From DASZJY01 sp036260255 (GTDB lineage Bacteria; Actinomycetota; Acidimicrobiia; Acidimicrobiales; AC-14): a stretch of 47,739 bases of DNA. A program made the translations under genes and the position numbers. The stretch is taken from positions 1-47,739 of the forward strand of contig DATAAF010000118.1 of NCBI GenBank assembly GCA_036260255.1, written 5' to 3'. Under the pieces are notes generated by a model, which had not been told where the DNA came from, did no database searches, and saw nothing but the letters and a program-made list of their open reading frames with translations. Position 1 is the first letter of the stretch. The number at the start of each line of letters is the position of its first letter. Positions 8,033-15,931 of the stretch are shown piece by piece.

Positions 8033-8712
8033 ACCTCTTCGGCGCCCGACTCGAGCGCCCGCACGATCACCTCGGCGACCTCGTCGGCGGTCGTCGACAG
8101 CGGAGCGGGCTGCATGCCCTCGGTCATCTTGGTCTTGACGAACCCCGGACGGACGATGAGCACGGACACCCCTGTGCCGACCAGGCTGTCGCCCAGCCCG
8201 GTGTAGAAGGCGTCGACCCCCGCCTTGGAGGAGCCGTACACGAAGTTCGACCGGCGGGCTCGCTCGGCGGCGACCGACGACAGCAGGACCAGCACCCCGT
8301 GACCCTGGCGGCGGAGGTGGTGGGAGACGTGGAGCCCGATCGACGCGGCGCCCACGAAGTTTGTGGTGAAGACGCCGACCGCCTCCTCGGGGTGCTCTTC
8401 GGCGCGGGCCTGGTCGGCCAGCACCCCGAACGCCACCAGGACGACGTCGATGTCACCGAACTTCGAGAAGACCTCCTCGGCGAACCGGGCGTGCGACGCG
8501 GTGTCGTCGGCGTCGAATGCGACGGTCTCGACGCGCTCCGCCCCCAGCCGCCGCACCTCGGCGGCCGCCTCCTCGAGCGCCTCGGGCCGGCGCCCGGCGA
8601 GCACCACGGTGCGGGCCCGGCGGGACACGAGGGCCTTGGCCGTCGCCAAGCCGATGTCGGACGTGCCTCCCAGCACCAGCACCGACTGCGGCGACCCCAG
8701 GGCGTCCCTCAT
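7951..8712 (-). CDS. dprE2: Decaprenylphospho-2-keto-ribose reductase
   Basis: The 253-residue short-chain dehydrogenase matches DprE2, the NADH-dependent partner that reduces the 2-keto intermediate to decaprenylphospho-beta-D-arabinose. The N-terminal VLVLGGTSDIGLATAKAL carries the Rossmann Gly pattern, then FDADD. Ser and the YxxxK pair are seen in LLSSVAAERARRSNFVYGSSKAG, and the C-terminal RPGFVKTKMTEGM is typical of the subfamily. ATG 8712 starts 4 bp after the dprE1 stop, giving the tight dprE1-dprE2 pair known from mycobacteria and corynebacteria. Confidence 0.92.
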   Translation of the reverse strand: MRDALGSPQSVLVLGGTSDIGLATAKALVSRRARTVVLAGRRPEALEEAAAEVRRLGAERVETVAFDADDTASHARFAEEVFSKFGDIDVVLVAFGVLADQARAEEHPEEAVGVFTTNFVGAASIGLHVSHHLRRQGHGVLVLLSSVAAERARRSNFVYGSSKAGVDAFYTGLGDSLVGTGVSVLIVRPGFVKTKMTEGMQPAPLSTTADEVAEVIVRALESGAEEVWAPRPLRAVMSVLRHVPRPVFRRLPL

Positions 8713-8716
8713 GGCC

Positions 8717-10120
8717 TCATGGCGAGATCGTGTCGTCGAACAGGCCGAGGCGGCGGGAGAGGTCGGACTGGAGCACTCGGTCGGGGTCGACCTTGGCGCG
8801 AACGCGGCGCCAGTCGTCGAGCCGGGGGTACATCACCGGCAGCATCTCGGGCCGGAGGCGGGAGTCCTTGGCGAGGTAGACCCGCCCACCGGCGCCGGCG
8901 ACCAGCTCGTCGAGGCCGTCGAGCAGGGGACCGAGGGCCGCCGCCCGGGTCGGGACGTCGAGAGCAAGGGTCCACCCGGCCATCGGGAACGACAGCGGGC
9001 CGAGGTTGGCCTCGCCAAAGCGCTTGAGCACGGCGAGGAACGACGGGCAGCGGGCGTCGCTCAGCCGGGTCACCGCCGTCCGCAGGGCGCCCTCCTGGCC
9101 GAAGGGCACCACGAACTGGTACTGCACGAACCCCCGGCGGCCGTAGAGGCGGTTCCACTCGGTGATGCCGTCGAGAGGGTGGAAGAACGAGTGCAGCGGG
9201 ACGATCCGTCCCCGCTCGTCGCGGGGAGCCTTGGTGAACCACAGCTCGTTGAACGCGCGCACGGTCAGGCGGTTCAGGAGGCCGCTCGGGACCCAGGCCG
9301 GGGCGCGCGCCACCGCCTTGGGCGCGAACCAGGCGCCGGCGTCGCGCTCGGGGTCGGGCAGCTCCTCGAGGCGGGCGTGGCGCCCTCGGGTGAGGACCGA
9401 CCGTCCCATCGAGGCTCCCCGGGCCAGGCAGTCGATCCACGCCACCGAGTAGTCGTAGCGGTGGTCGCCTCCTTCCATGCGGGCCAGGGCGTCGTCGAGG
9501 TCGGTCGCCCGCTCGGTGTCGACGTTCATCGCCGTCGTCTCCACCGGCCTCAGCCTGATGGTCGCCTCGACGACCACGCCGGTGAGGCCCATGCCGCCGG
9601 CGGTGGCCCAGAAGAGATCGGGCTCGCTCGCCGGGGTGACCTCTATCTGGCCCGTCGGCGTGTCCAGCGTGAAGCCGAGGACGTGGTCGCAGAAGCTCCC
9701 GTCGACGTGGTGGTTCTTGCCGTGGATGTCGGCGGCGATCGCCCCGCCGACGGTGACGTGGCGGGTGCCGGGCGTCACCGGGACGAACCACCCGAGCGGC
9801 AGCAGCAGACGCATGAGCGCGTCGAGGCTCGTGCCGGCGTCGGTGGTGACGAGGCCGTTGGCGAGGTCGATGTCCCGGACCCGGGCCACCTGGGTCATGT
9901 CGACGACGAGACCCCCGGCGTTCTGGGCGCAGTCGCCGTAGCTGCGGCCCAGACCGCGGGCCACGAGGCCCCGCCGAGGGGCGGCCCGCAACAGGCCGGG
10001 CAGCTCGTCGGGGTCCCGGGGCCGGGCCACCCGGGCGGCGGTGGGGGCGGTTCGACCCCAGCCCGACAGGAGCTCGGTGACCGCTTCGACGGGTGCGGGG
10101 CCGCCGCCCTCAGGCGACAT
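8717..10120 (-). CDS. dprE1: Decaprenylphospho-beta-D-ribose 2-oxidase (FAD-dependent)
   Basis: The 467-residue VAO-family flavoenzyme oxidises decaprenylphospho-ribose at C2, on the way to the arabinose donor used for envelope arabinans. FAD-binding landmarks are ARGLGRSYGDCAQN, PGTRHVTVGGAIAADIHGKNH and WATAGGMGLTGVV; the C-terminal substrate domain has QYQFVVPF, FGEANLGPLSFPM and YLAKDSR with its conserved Lys. In M. tuberculosis the benzothiazinone-reactive Cys387 lies in GWNICVDFP; here the matching segment is GWTLALDVP, with Ala386 (codon 8963-8965) in its place. ATG 10120 overlaps the ubiA stop by 11 bp, so translation is probably coupled. Confidence 0.93.
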   Translation of the reverse strand: MSPEGGGPAPVEAVTELLSGWGRTAPTAARVARPRDPDELPGLLRAAPRRGLVARGLGRSYGDCAQNAGGLVVDMTQVARVRDIDLANGLVTTDAGTSLDALMRLLLPLGWFVPVTPGTRHVTVGGAIAADIHGKNHHVDGSFCDHVLGFTLDTPTGQIEVTPASEPDLFWATAGGMGLTGVVVEATIRLRPVETTAMNVDTERATDLDDALARMEGGDHRYDYSVAWIDCLARGASMGRSVLTRGRHARLEELPDPERDAGAWFAPKAVARAPAWVPSGLLNRLTVRAFNELWFTKAPRDERGRIVPLHSFFHPLDGITEWNRLYGRRGFVQYQFVVPFGQEGALRTAVTRLSDARCPSFLAVLKRFGEANLGPLSFPMAGWTLALDVPTRAAALGPLLDGLDELVAGAGGRVYLAKDSRLRPEMLPVMYPRLDDWRRVRAKVDPDRVLQSDLSRRLGLFDDTISP

Positions 10121-11087
10121 GGACCCCCACGGCGAAGCAGGCGAGCCACAGGGCGCCGAGCACCTGCAGCGTCCGGTCCTGGAGCACGAGCTCCTCGGGA
10201 GCGCCGCCCCGGCCCGTCTCCAGGAGCAGGCCGTAGCGCAGCACGCCCAGCACGAAGGGGACGATCGAGAGCTGGAACCAGACCGGCGCGCCGGCGAGGT
10301 CGGCCTTCTCGAACGCCCACAGGCAGTAGGCGGCGATGGCCACCGACGAGGACACCGAGCGCACGTAGCGGAGGAAGTCGCTCGAGTAGACGTCCAGCGT
10401 CGGGCGGTGGTCGCCCCGGTCATCTCCCAGGTCGAGGTGCTCGGCGTGACGCTTGCCGGCGACCATGAACAGTGACCCGAACCCGGCCACGGTGAGGAAC
10501 CAGCTGGAGATGGGGACGTCGACGGCGACGCCTCCGGCGATGGCGCGAATGAGGAACCCCGAGGCGACGGCGGCGATGTCGACGACGACCACGTGCTTGA
10601 GCCACAGGCTGTAGAGGGGCTGGAGGGCGACGTAGGCGCCCAGCACGAGGGTCAGCGGCCAACCGGCGACCAGGAAGGCGCCCCCGACGCTCATCATGAG
10701 CAGGCCGGCGCCCACCGCCTTGGCCACGCCCACACCGACCGACCCGGCCGGAATGGGGCGCAATCGCTTGGTGGGGTGCTGGCGGTCGGCGGCGACGTCG
10801 AAGGCGTCGTTGAGGAAGTAGGCGCCGCTGGCGGCCAGGCAGAAGAGGCCGAAGGCGGCCAGCGTCTTCAGGACGGCATCCGCCTCGGTGAGGACCCCCG
10901 CCGCCCCGGGCGCGGCGAAGACGAGGAGGTTCTTCACCCACTGGCGGGGGCGAGCGGTGCGCAGCAGCCCCCTGCTCAGCGACTCTCTCGGGCTGGGCGG
11001 CGCCTCGGCCCGAGCAACGAGCGGCTCGCCCGCCGGGGTGTCGCCGCCGTCGGCGGGGTCGCCGGTGAGGAGCTCTGCCCTCGTCAT
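10110..11087 (-). CDS. ubiA: Decaprenyl-phosphate phosphoribosyltransferase (UbiA family)
   Basis: The 325-residue integral membrane prenyltransferase matches Rv3806c, which moves phosphoribose from PRPP to decaprenyl phosphate. The NDxxDxxxD metal motif reads NDAFDVAAD (N93 to D101), followed by RQHPTKRLRPIPAG, characteristic of this subfamily. Eight or nine hydrophobic segments follow the cytoplasmic tail; KHVVVVDI and the AGKRHAEHLDL loop fit the second motif region. The frame is open further upstream, but ATG 11087 lies 41 bp after the HAD gene stop with GAGCGGGA ahead of it, so it is the likely start. It feeds directly into DprE1. Confidence 0.93.
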   Translation of the reverse strand: MTRAELLTGDPADGGDTPAGEPLVARAEAPPSPRESLSRGLLRTARPRQWVKNLLVFAAPGAAGVLTEADAVLKTLAAFGLFCLAASGAYFLNDAFDVAADRQHPTKRLRPIPAGSVGVGVAKAVGAGLLMMSVGGAFLVAGWPLTLVLGAYVALQPLYSLWLKHVVVVDIAAVASGFLIRAIAGGVAVDVPISSWFLTVAGFGSLFMVAGKRHAEHLDLGDDRGDHRPTLDVYSSDFLRYVRSVSSSVAIAAYCLWAFEKADLAGAPVWFQLSIVPFVLGVLRYGLLLETGRGGAPEELVLQDRTLQVLGALWLACFAVGVHVA

Positions 11088-11128
11088 GTCCCGCTCGTTC
11101 GCAGCCAAGGCTCTCTCTTCCGGACCGG

Positions 11129-11761
11129 TCAGGAACTGTACCGTCGGCCCCGCCGGCGACGGTTCACCCGGACCGCCCCGTCCCCGGCGAAGGCGAGGAG
11201 CTCGCGGTCGCCGCGGCTGTCCCCGTACGCCACCACCGTGCACGCCTCCTCGCCCAGCCACTCCTCGAGGCGGCGGACCTTCTCGGGGCCGCGGCAGTTG
11301 GGTCCCACCAGCCTGCCCGTGAGCCGGCCGTCGGGCCCCACCTCCAAGCGCGTCCCCAAGGCGGCGGCGAAGCCCAGGCGGCGGGCCACCGGTGCCACGT
11401 AGAGCTCCGGGGAGGCGGAGACGACGACCAGCTCGTGGCCGGCGGCGCGGTGCGCCTCGATGCGCTCGAGCGTCTCCTGGCGCAGGCCGTGGGCGACCAG
11501 GTGGTCGGCGAAGGACTCGGCCACCTCCTCGAGCACGGCGACCGGCTGGCCGGTGAGGAGCCGGCGCAGGAGCGCCTCCTTGGCCGCGTCCCGCGATCCC
11601 GCTCCGGCCATCGACCGGGCGATTCGGACGGACAGGGCGAGAAGCGCCCCGGTCGTGCGGGCGCGGCCCGCCGACCGCCGGAGGAAGGGGATGAGGGTGT
11701 CGCTGCGGGTGATCGTGCCGTCGAAGTCGAAGGCGGCGACCGTGCGCACCTGCTCTGTCAT
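11129..11761 (-). CDS. HAD-IB family phosphatase, possible phosphoribosyl-polyprenol 5-phosphatase
   Basis: The 210-residue SerB-like phosphatase shows all four HAD motifs: I in FDFDGTITRSDT (D12, D14), II in VVSASPELY, III as the Lys of GPEKVRRLEEWL, and IV in AYGDSRGDRELL. The insertion between motifs I and II is alpha-helical (C1 cap), as in family IB. It is the first gene of the ubiA-dprE1-dprE2 run. The pathway needs a phosphatase to remove the 5-phosphate from phosphoribosyl-decaprenol (assigned to the PAP2 protein Rv3807c in mycobacteria), and this protein may do that job; that is inference. ATG 11761 fits; upstream open frame has no homology. Confidence 0.85.
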   Translation of the reverse strand: MTEQVRTVAAFDFDGTITRSDTLIPFLRRSAGRARTTGALLALSVRIARSMAGAGSRDAAKEALLRRLLTGQPVAVLEEVAESFADHLVAHGLRQETLERIEAHRAAGHELVVVSASPELYVAPVARRLGFAAALGTRLEVGPDGRLTGRLVGPNCRGPEKVRRLEEWLGEEACTVVAYGDSRGDRELLAFAGDGAVRVNRRRRGRRYSS

Positions 11762-11896
11762 GCTTTCGTCATCGCCACCCCGGATACCCCGATTCTCAGT
11801 CGCCTCGCGTCCGCGCTCAGCCACTCTCGCACCCGAGGGCACCCCGCGCCGGTCGTCTCCCCGTCGCGACCGAGGTGGCAACAGGTCTGGGCGCCG

Positions 11897-13351
11897 GTGC
11901 TGCTCGGGCTTCTCGCCGCGCTCGTCGTGGTCGCCGTCGCCACCTACCCGGGACAGTGGTTCCCCGCGGCCGTGCAAGGCCGCTGGTTCTTCACCTCGCC
12001 CGTCCTCGGGTCTTCGGCGCTCGCCCACCGGACGGCGTTCGCCGTCTACTTCGGCGCCCTCGTGGTGCTCGGGCTGGCCTGGATGTGGTTCCTGCACGTG
12101 GTGCGCGGCGACCGCCAGTTCCCCACCTGGCTGGCGCTGGGCGTCTTCGCCTTGTGGTCGGCGCCCTTCCTGGTCGGCCCCCCGGTGAGCAGCGACGACG
12201 CCGTGGTCTACGCCGGGGTGGGCCAGCTCGTCGAGCGGGGGCTCGACCCCTACGAGGTCGGCGTCGACGCCCTCGGGGACGAGCCGGTGGTCGGGGCGTC
12301 GTCGCCCTTCTGGCGGGACGCGCCGGCGCCCTACGGTCCGCTCTACCTGCGGGTGACGTGGCTGGCCAGCGTGCTGACGGCCGGGTCGTTCCGGGCGACG
12401 ATCGTCGTCCTTCGCCTGTTCGGGTTCGCCTGCCTCGCCCTGATGGCGCTGCCGCTCGCCACGCTCGCCCGGCGGGCCGGCACCACCCCGGCCTTCGCCA
12501 TCGCCGGCGTGCTGTGCAGCCCCCTCGTCCTCGTCCAGCTGGTAGGCGCGGCGCACAACGAGACCTTGATGATCCTGCTGCTGGCCGGCGGCGTCGTCCT
12601 CGGACTGGGCGGGCTCGACGAGCGGGCGGGTGGCCGACGCGGGGCGGCGCGGGTCGTGGCGGGCGTCGCCCTGTGCGGCGCGGCGGCGGCGGTGAAGCTC
12701 CCGGCGCTCGTCGGCGCGGTGCTGCTCGGTTGGCTGTGGCCCGGCCCGGGGGCGCCACCCTCCCGCCGCCTCGCCGGCGCCGCCAGCGCCGCCGCCCTGG
12801 GCGCCGCCGCCCTCGTGGCGATCAGCCTCGTCACCGGCATGGGACTCGGTTGGCTCGGCAACCTCGACGCGCCCCAGAAGGCGTACACGATCGCCGCCCC
12901 CTTCACCGCGCTCGGTGTGGTCGCCCAGTGGCTGTTCGACCATCTGGGCTGGTCGGTCCACGGGACGCTGCCGTTGCTGCGGTCGGTCGGCCTCGTCCTC
13001 GGCATCGTCGGGGCATGCGTCCTGCTCGTGCGGGCCGAGCGCCTGGGAGCGGTGCTCGCCCTGGGGCTGGCCCTGATGACCCTTGCCGCGACGTCGCCGG
13101 CCCTGTGGCCGTGGTACCTGGCGTGGGGCCTGGTGTTCGTCGGCTCGGTGACGCTGCCGCTCGGGCTGCAGCTGGCGCTGGTCGCGTCGAACCTCCTCGT
13201 CACGCCCCTCGGCCCGGGCGTGCTCGACGTGAACGGCCGGCCCGTCCCCAGCGCCGCGTTCGTCGTCCTCGTGTGCGTGGGGGCTGGCGCGGTGTGGCTC
13301 ACCCGGCGCAGCCCTCTACCGGGCGTGCTGAGCTCGAGGGCGCCCCGGTGA
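11897..13351 (+). CDS. mptB: MptB-like polyprenyl-phosphomannose-dependent alpha-1,6-mannosyltransferase
   Basis: A polytopic GT-C enzyme of about 484 residues. The first large loop has SSDDAVVYAGVGQLVERGLDPYEVG and later FWRDAPAPYGPLYLRVTW, the pattern of MptA/MptB proteins that extend the alpha-1,6-mannan of lipoglycans from polyprenyl-P-mannose. VGAAHNETLMILLL and a VKLPALVGAVLLG segment are also typical. The start is uncertain: the frame is open upstream, but GTG 11897 is the first canonical start after the divergent HAD gene, and it begins very near the first helix, so a non-standard start slightly upstream is possible. Its TGA overlaps the next gene's GTG by 4 bp. Confidence 0.82.
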   Translation: MLLGLLAALVVVAVATYPGQWFPAAVQGRWFFTSPVLGSSALAHRTAFAVYFGALVVLGLAWMWFLHVVRGDRQFPTWLALGVFALWSAPFLVGPPVSSDDAVVYAGVGQLVERGLDPYEVGVDALGDEPVVGASSPFWRDAPAPYGPLYLRVTWLASVLTAGSFRATIVVLRLFGFACLALMALPLATLARRAGTTPAFAIAGVLCSPLVLVQLVGAAHNETLMILLLAGGVVLGLGGLDERAGGRRGAARVVAGVALCGAAAAVKLPALVGAVLLGWLWPGPGAPPSRRLAGAASAAALGAAALVAISLVTGMGLGWLGNLDAPQKAYTIAAPFTALGVVAQWLFDHLGWSVHGTLPLLRSVGLVLGIVGACVLLVRAERLGAVLALGLALMTLAATSPALWPWYLAWGLVFVGSVTLPLGLQLALVASNLLVTPLGPGVLDVNGRPVPSAAFVVLVCVGAGAVWLTRRSPLPGVLSSRAPR

Positions 13352-14598
13352 GCGAGACGCGAGAGACCGAGGCGGAGGACGAGGCACCGGAGCCTTCGCC
13401 CGCCACCAGCGGCGCCGCCGTCGGGCCGCGCCTCCCCCGTCCCCGACCGTGGGCGTGGGTGTGGCGGCCGCTCGCCATCTTCGCCGCCTCGAGGGTCGTC
13501 ACCGTGGTGGCCGCCGTCGTCGCCGCGACCATCGCCACCCGGCTCGGCGATGACCTGAGCACGGACAAGCCGTGGCCGCCGCCGTCGCCCACGCGCCATC
13601 TCACCCTTCGGGCGCTCGGCAGCTGGGACGGCGGGTGGTACGCGAGCATCGCCGAGCAGGGGTACCCGCAGGAGGCGGGGGAGCCCAGGCCGTGGGCCGA
13701 CTTCGCCTTCTTCCCCGGGTTCCCCGCCGCCGTCCGGGTCGTGGCCCGGGTGCTCGGCATCACGACGACGGTCGCCGGGATCACGTTGTCGGTGCTCTTC
13801 GGGGCGGTGGCGGTGTCGCTGCTCTGGCTCCTCGCCCGCCACCTCGGGGGGACGGCCATGGCCGACCGGACCGCCGCCCTGGTCTCGTTCTTCCCCGGCT
13901 CGATCGTCTTCTCCATGGCGTACGCCGAGTCGATGATGCTCACCTTCTCCCTGCTCTGCCTGCTCGCCCTGTTCGCCCGCCGGTGGGGGCTGGCGGGGCT
14001 CGCCGCCGGTCTGGCGACGGCGACGCGGCCCAACGCGGTGGCGTTGTGCTTCTGCTGCGCGTGGGCCGCGGTGGTGGCCATCCGGAGGCGCGGGGAGTGG
14101 CGCGCCCTCGCCGCGCCGGTCCTGTCGGTCTCCGGCATCCTCGCCTACTTCCTGTTCCTCCAGCGCCGCACGGGCGACCTCTTCTTCTGGTTCGACGTGC
14201 AGAGCCGCACCTGGAGCGAGAGGGTGGACTTCGGCGTCGGCACCTGGCGCCGGTTGCAGAACGCCCTCGCCGACCCGCTGGACCTTCACCAACCCCGCGA
14301 CATCAACTCCCTCGTCGCCACCCTCGGGCTCTTCTTCGTCGTCTTCGCCTTGTACGCCCTCTGGCGGTGGCGACCTCCGGCGGTCCTGACGATCTACGCC
14401 GGCGTCGTGCTGCTGCTGGCGGTCATGTCCCAGACCCTCGGCCTGCGGCCGCGGTTCGTCCTCACCGCCTTCCCGCTGTTCCTCGCCTTGGCGGCATGGC
14501 TCCGGGGCACGGCGTTCAACGTCGTCCTCACCTGCTCGGCTGGACTGCTCGGGGCGTTCACGATCCTCTCGGTGGCCACCATCTACGCCACGCCCTGA
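13348..14598 (+). CDS. PIG-V-like mannosyltransferase family membrane protein
   Basis: The 416-residue polytopic protein begins with an acidic cytoplasmic tail and then carries SWDGGWYASIAEQGYP, the loop signature of PIG-V/GPI mannosyltransferase 2-like GT-C enzymes. Supporting segments are FAFFPGFPAAVRV, SFFPGSIVFSMAYAESMMLTF and ATATRPNAVAL. Such enzymes use a polyprenyl-P-mannose donor on the outer face of the membrane. GTG 13348 overlaps the mptB stop by 4 bp, so the two mannosyltransferases are probably translated together. The acceptor is unknown; a lipomannan-like glycan is the natural guess from context. Confidence 0.82.
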   Translation: MSETRETEAEDEAPEPSPATSGAAVGPRLPRPRPWAWVWRPLAIFAASRVVTVVAAVVAATIATRLGDDLSTDKPWPPPSPTRHLTLRALGSWDGGWYASIAEQGYPQEAGEPRPWADFAFFPGFPAAVRVVARVLGITTTVAGITLSVLFGAVAVSLLWLLARHLGGTAMADRTAALVSFFPGSIVFSMAYAESMMLTFSLLCLLALFARRWGLAGLAAGLATATRPNAVALCFCCAWAAVVAIRRRGEWRALAAPVLSVSGILAYFLFLQRRTGDLFFWFDVQSRTWSERVDFGVGTWRRLQNALADPLDLHQPRDINSLVATLGLFFVVFALYALWRWRPPAVLTIYAGVVLLLAVMSQTLGLRPRFVLTAFPLFLALAAWLRGTAFNVVLTCSAGLLGAFTILSVATIYATP

Positions 14599-14619
14599 CC
14601 TCCCCGCCGCGGTGCGCGG

Positions 14620-15867
14620 TCAGATGCGGTCGCAGGGGACGTCCACGTACCAGAGCTCCGGCGGCCCCGGAGCGACGGGGACGTGGACGCTCCCGGCTCC
14701 TGTCCGTGCGCATTCCTGGCGCGCCGCCCGCATGCTCTCGCCCCAGTCGGGCGCCAAGCTTCGGACGGTCTCGACTGCCCGGAAGTTCACGAGGGTGACG
14801 AGCACGACGGCGGCGGCGACGGCCCGCGGCGGCCACACCCGGCCGCGTAGGGGCGGTCCCTCGGCGACGCACAGGAGCACCGCGATCAGGAGGAGCACGG
14901 GGACGACGGTGTACCGGGAGCCGTTCAGGGTGAAGCTGTCGCGCGCCGGGTACACCTCCTGGCTCCCTCGCAGGTAGAGGGCGACGGCGAAGAGAACGGC
15001 CGAGTAGAAGAGGGCGGCGACCATGAACGCCAGCCGTTCGCCGCCGGCCTGCAGGATGCCTACGAGGCAGACGCCGCCGACGACCACCACGCTGGCCACG
15101 GCGAAGAGCCAGCCGAACCTGGAGAACGCGGTGGAGAGGTAGCCGTCGCCGACGACGACGGAGCCGGTCACCCGGAGGGCGTAGCCGAGGGGCACGTCGA
15201 CGAGGCGGAACGGCAGGAAGCGCTGGTCGCCGGCGTCCTCGACGAGGACGGCGACCGCCTGGCAGGCGACGGCGGCGGCGAAGACGGCCGGGACGACCCA
15301 GCGGCGCCGGCCCTCCCCCACGACGACGCGCCGCACGGCCAGCGGGGCGTACAGGGCGGTCAACGGCCCGCTCAAGGTGGCGGCGGCGACGACGACCGCG
15401 TCGGCGACCAACATCGGGCCCGAGTCGGACGTCGACCACAGGGCCAGGAAGGCGGCGAAGAGCAGGTACCAGTGGATGTCGAGCCCGTTCGCCGCCACCT
15501 CGAAGGCGGTGACCGGGGCGAACACGAACGTGGCGGCCATGACCGTCCGCGCCCATGCGGACCCGAGCACCGACCGCGAGGCGAAGAAGACGTAGACGGA
15601 CAGGAGGGCGACGACGAAGCTCCCGGCCACCGCGAAGGTGGCGGCGGCGTGCTCGAGCGGCAACTCGGCGGCCAGGGAGCCCACCGCCCGCGCCGCCAGC
15701 TGCAGGTAGCCGGAGTGGGGCTCGAACAGGTTCAGGCGGTCGTCGATCGCCTGGGAGAGGAAGACGTTGCCGTCCTCCGCCCAGATCGCCGTCCACGGCG
15801 GCCGGTCCGGGGCCCGCACGAGCTGCAGGACGGTGGCGGCGGCCACCCACAGGGCGGCCAGCGACAC
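14620..15867 (-). CDS. Polytopic membrane protein, possible GT-C glycosyltransferase
   Basis: About 415 residues with roughly ten hydrophobic helices. After the first helix lies PPWTAIWAEDGNVFLSQAID, an acidic loop placed like the metal/donor loop of GT-C enzymes, and further on AANGLDIHWYLLF. The C-terminal soluble tail has APDWGESMRAARQECARTG and ends in WYVDVPCDRI. No family is recognised with confidence. The start is uncertain: GTG 15867 is the first canonical codon after the upstream gene's stop at 15932, though the frame extends further. It follows the GT39-like gene by about 65 bp on the same strand and converges on the PIG-V-like gene. Confidence 0.62.
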   Translation of the reverse strand: MSLAALWVAAATVLQLVRAPDRPPWTAIWAEDGNVFLSQAIDDRLNLFEPHSGYLQLAARAVGSLAAELPLEHAAATFAVAGSFVVALLSVYVFFASRSVLGSAWARTVMAATFVFAPVTAFEVAANGLDIHWYLLFAAFLALWSTSDSGPMLVADAVVVAAATLSGPLTALYAPLAVRRVVVGEGRRRWVVPAVFAAAVACQAVAVLVEDAGDQRFLPFRLVDVPLGYALRVTGSVVVGDGYLSTAFSRFGWLFAVASVVVVGGVCLVGILQAGGERLAFMVAALFYSAVLFAVALYLRGSQEVYPARDSFTLNGSRYTVVPVLLLIAVLLCVAEGPPLRGRVWPPRAVAAAVVLVTLVNFRAVETVRSLAPDWGESMRAARQECARTGAGSVHVPVAPGPPELWYVDVPCDRI

Positions 15868-15931
15868 GGCGGCGCCCAGCGTGGGCCCGCCGGGTGAGGC
15901 GGGCGGCCTGGTTCCGCCCTCGACCTCGGCC

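Noticed and set aside
8363..10468. 701-codon plus-strand frame over dprE1/dprE2
   Set aside because: Composition is that of a shadow frame; DprE1 and DprE2 are unmistakable on the other strand.
11760..11896. ATG at 11760 as the mptB start
   Set aside because: It is out of frame with the MptB-like protein, so it cannot start it.
14596..14622. Hairpin CCGCG-GTG-CGCGG between convergent genes as a terminator
   Set aside because: The stem is only 5 bp and there is no T-tract; such stems are frequent at this GC content.
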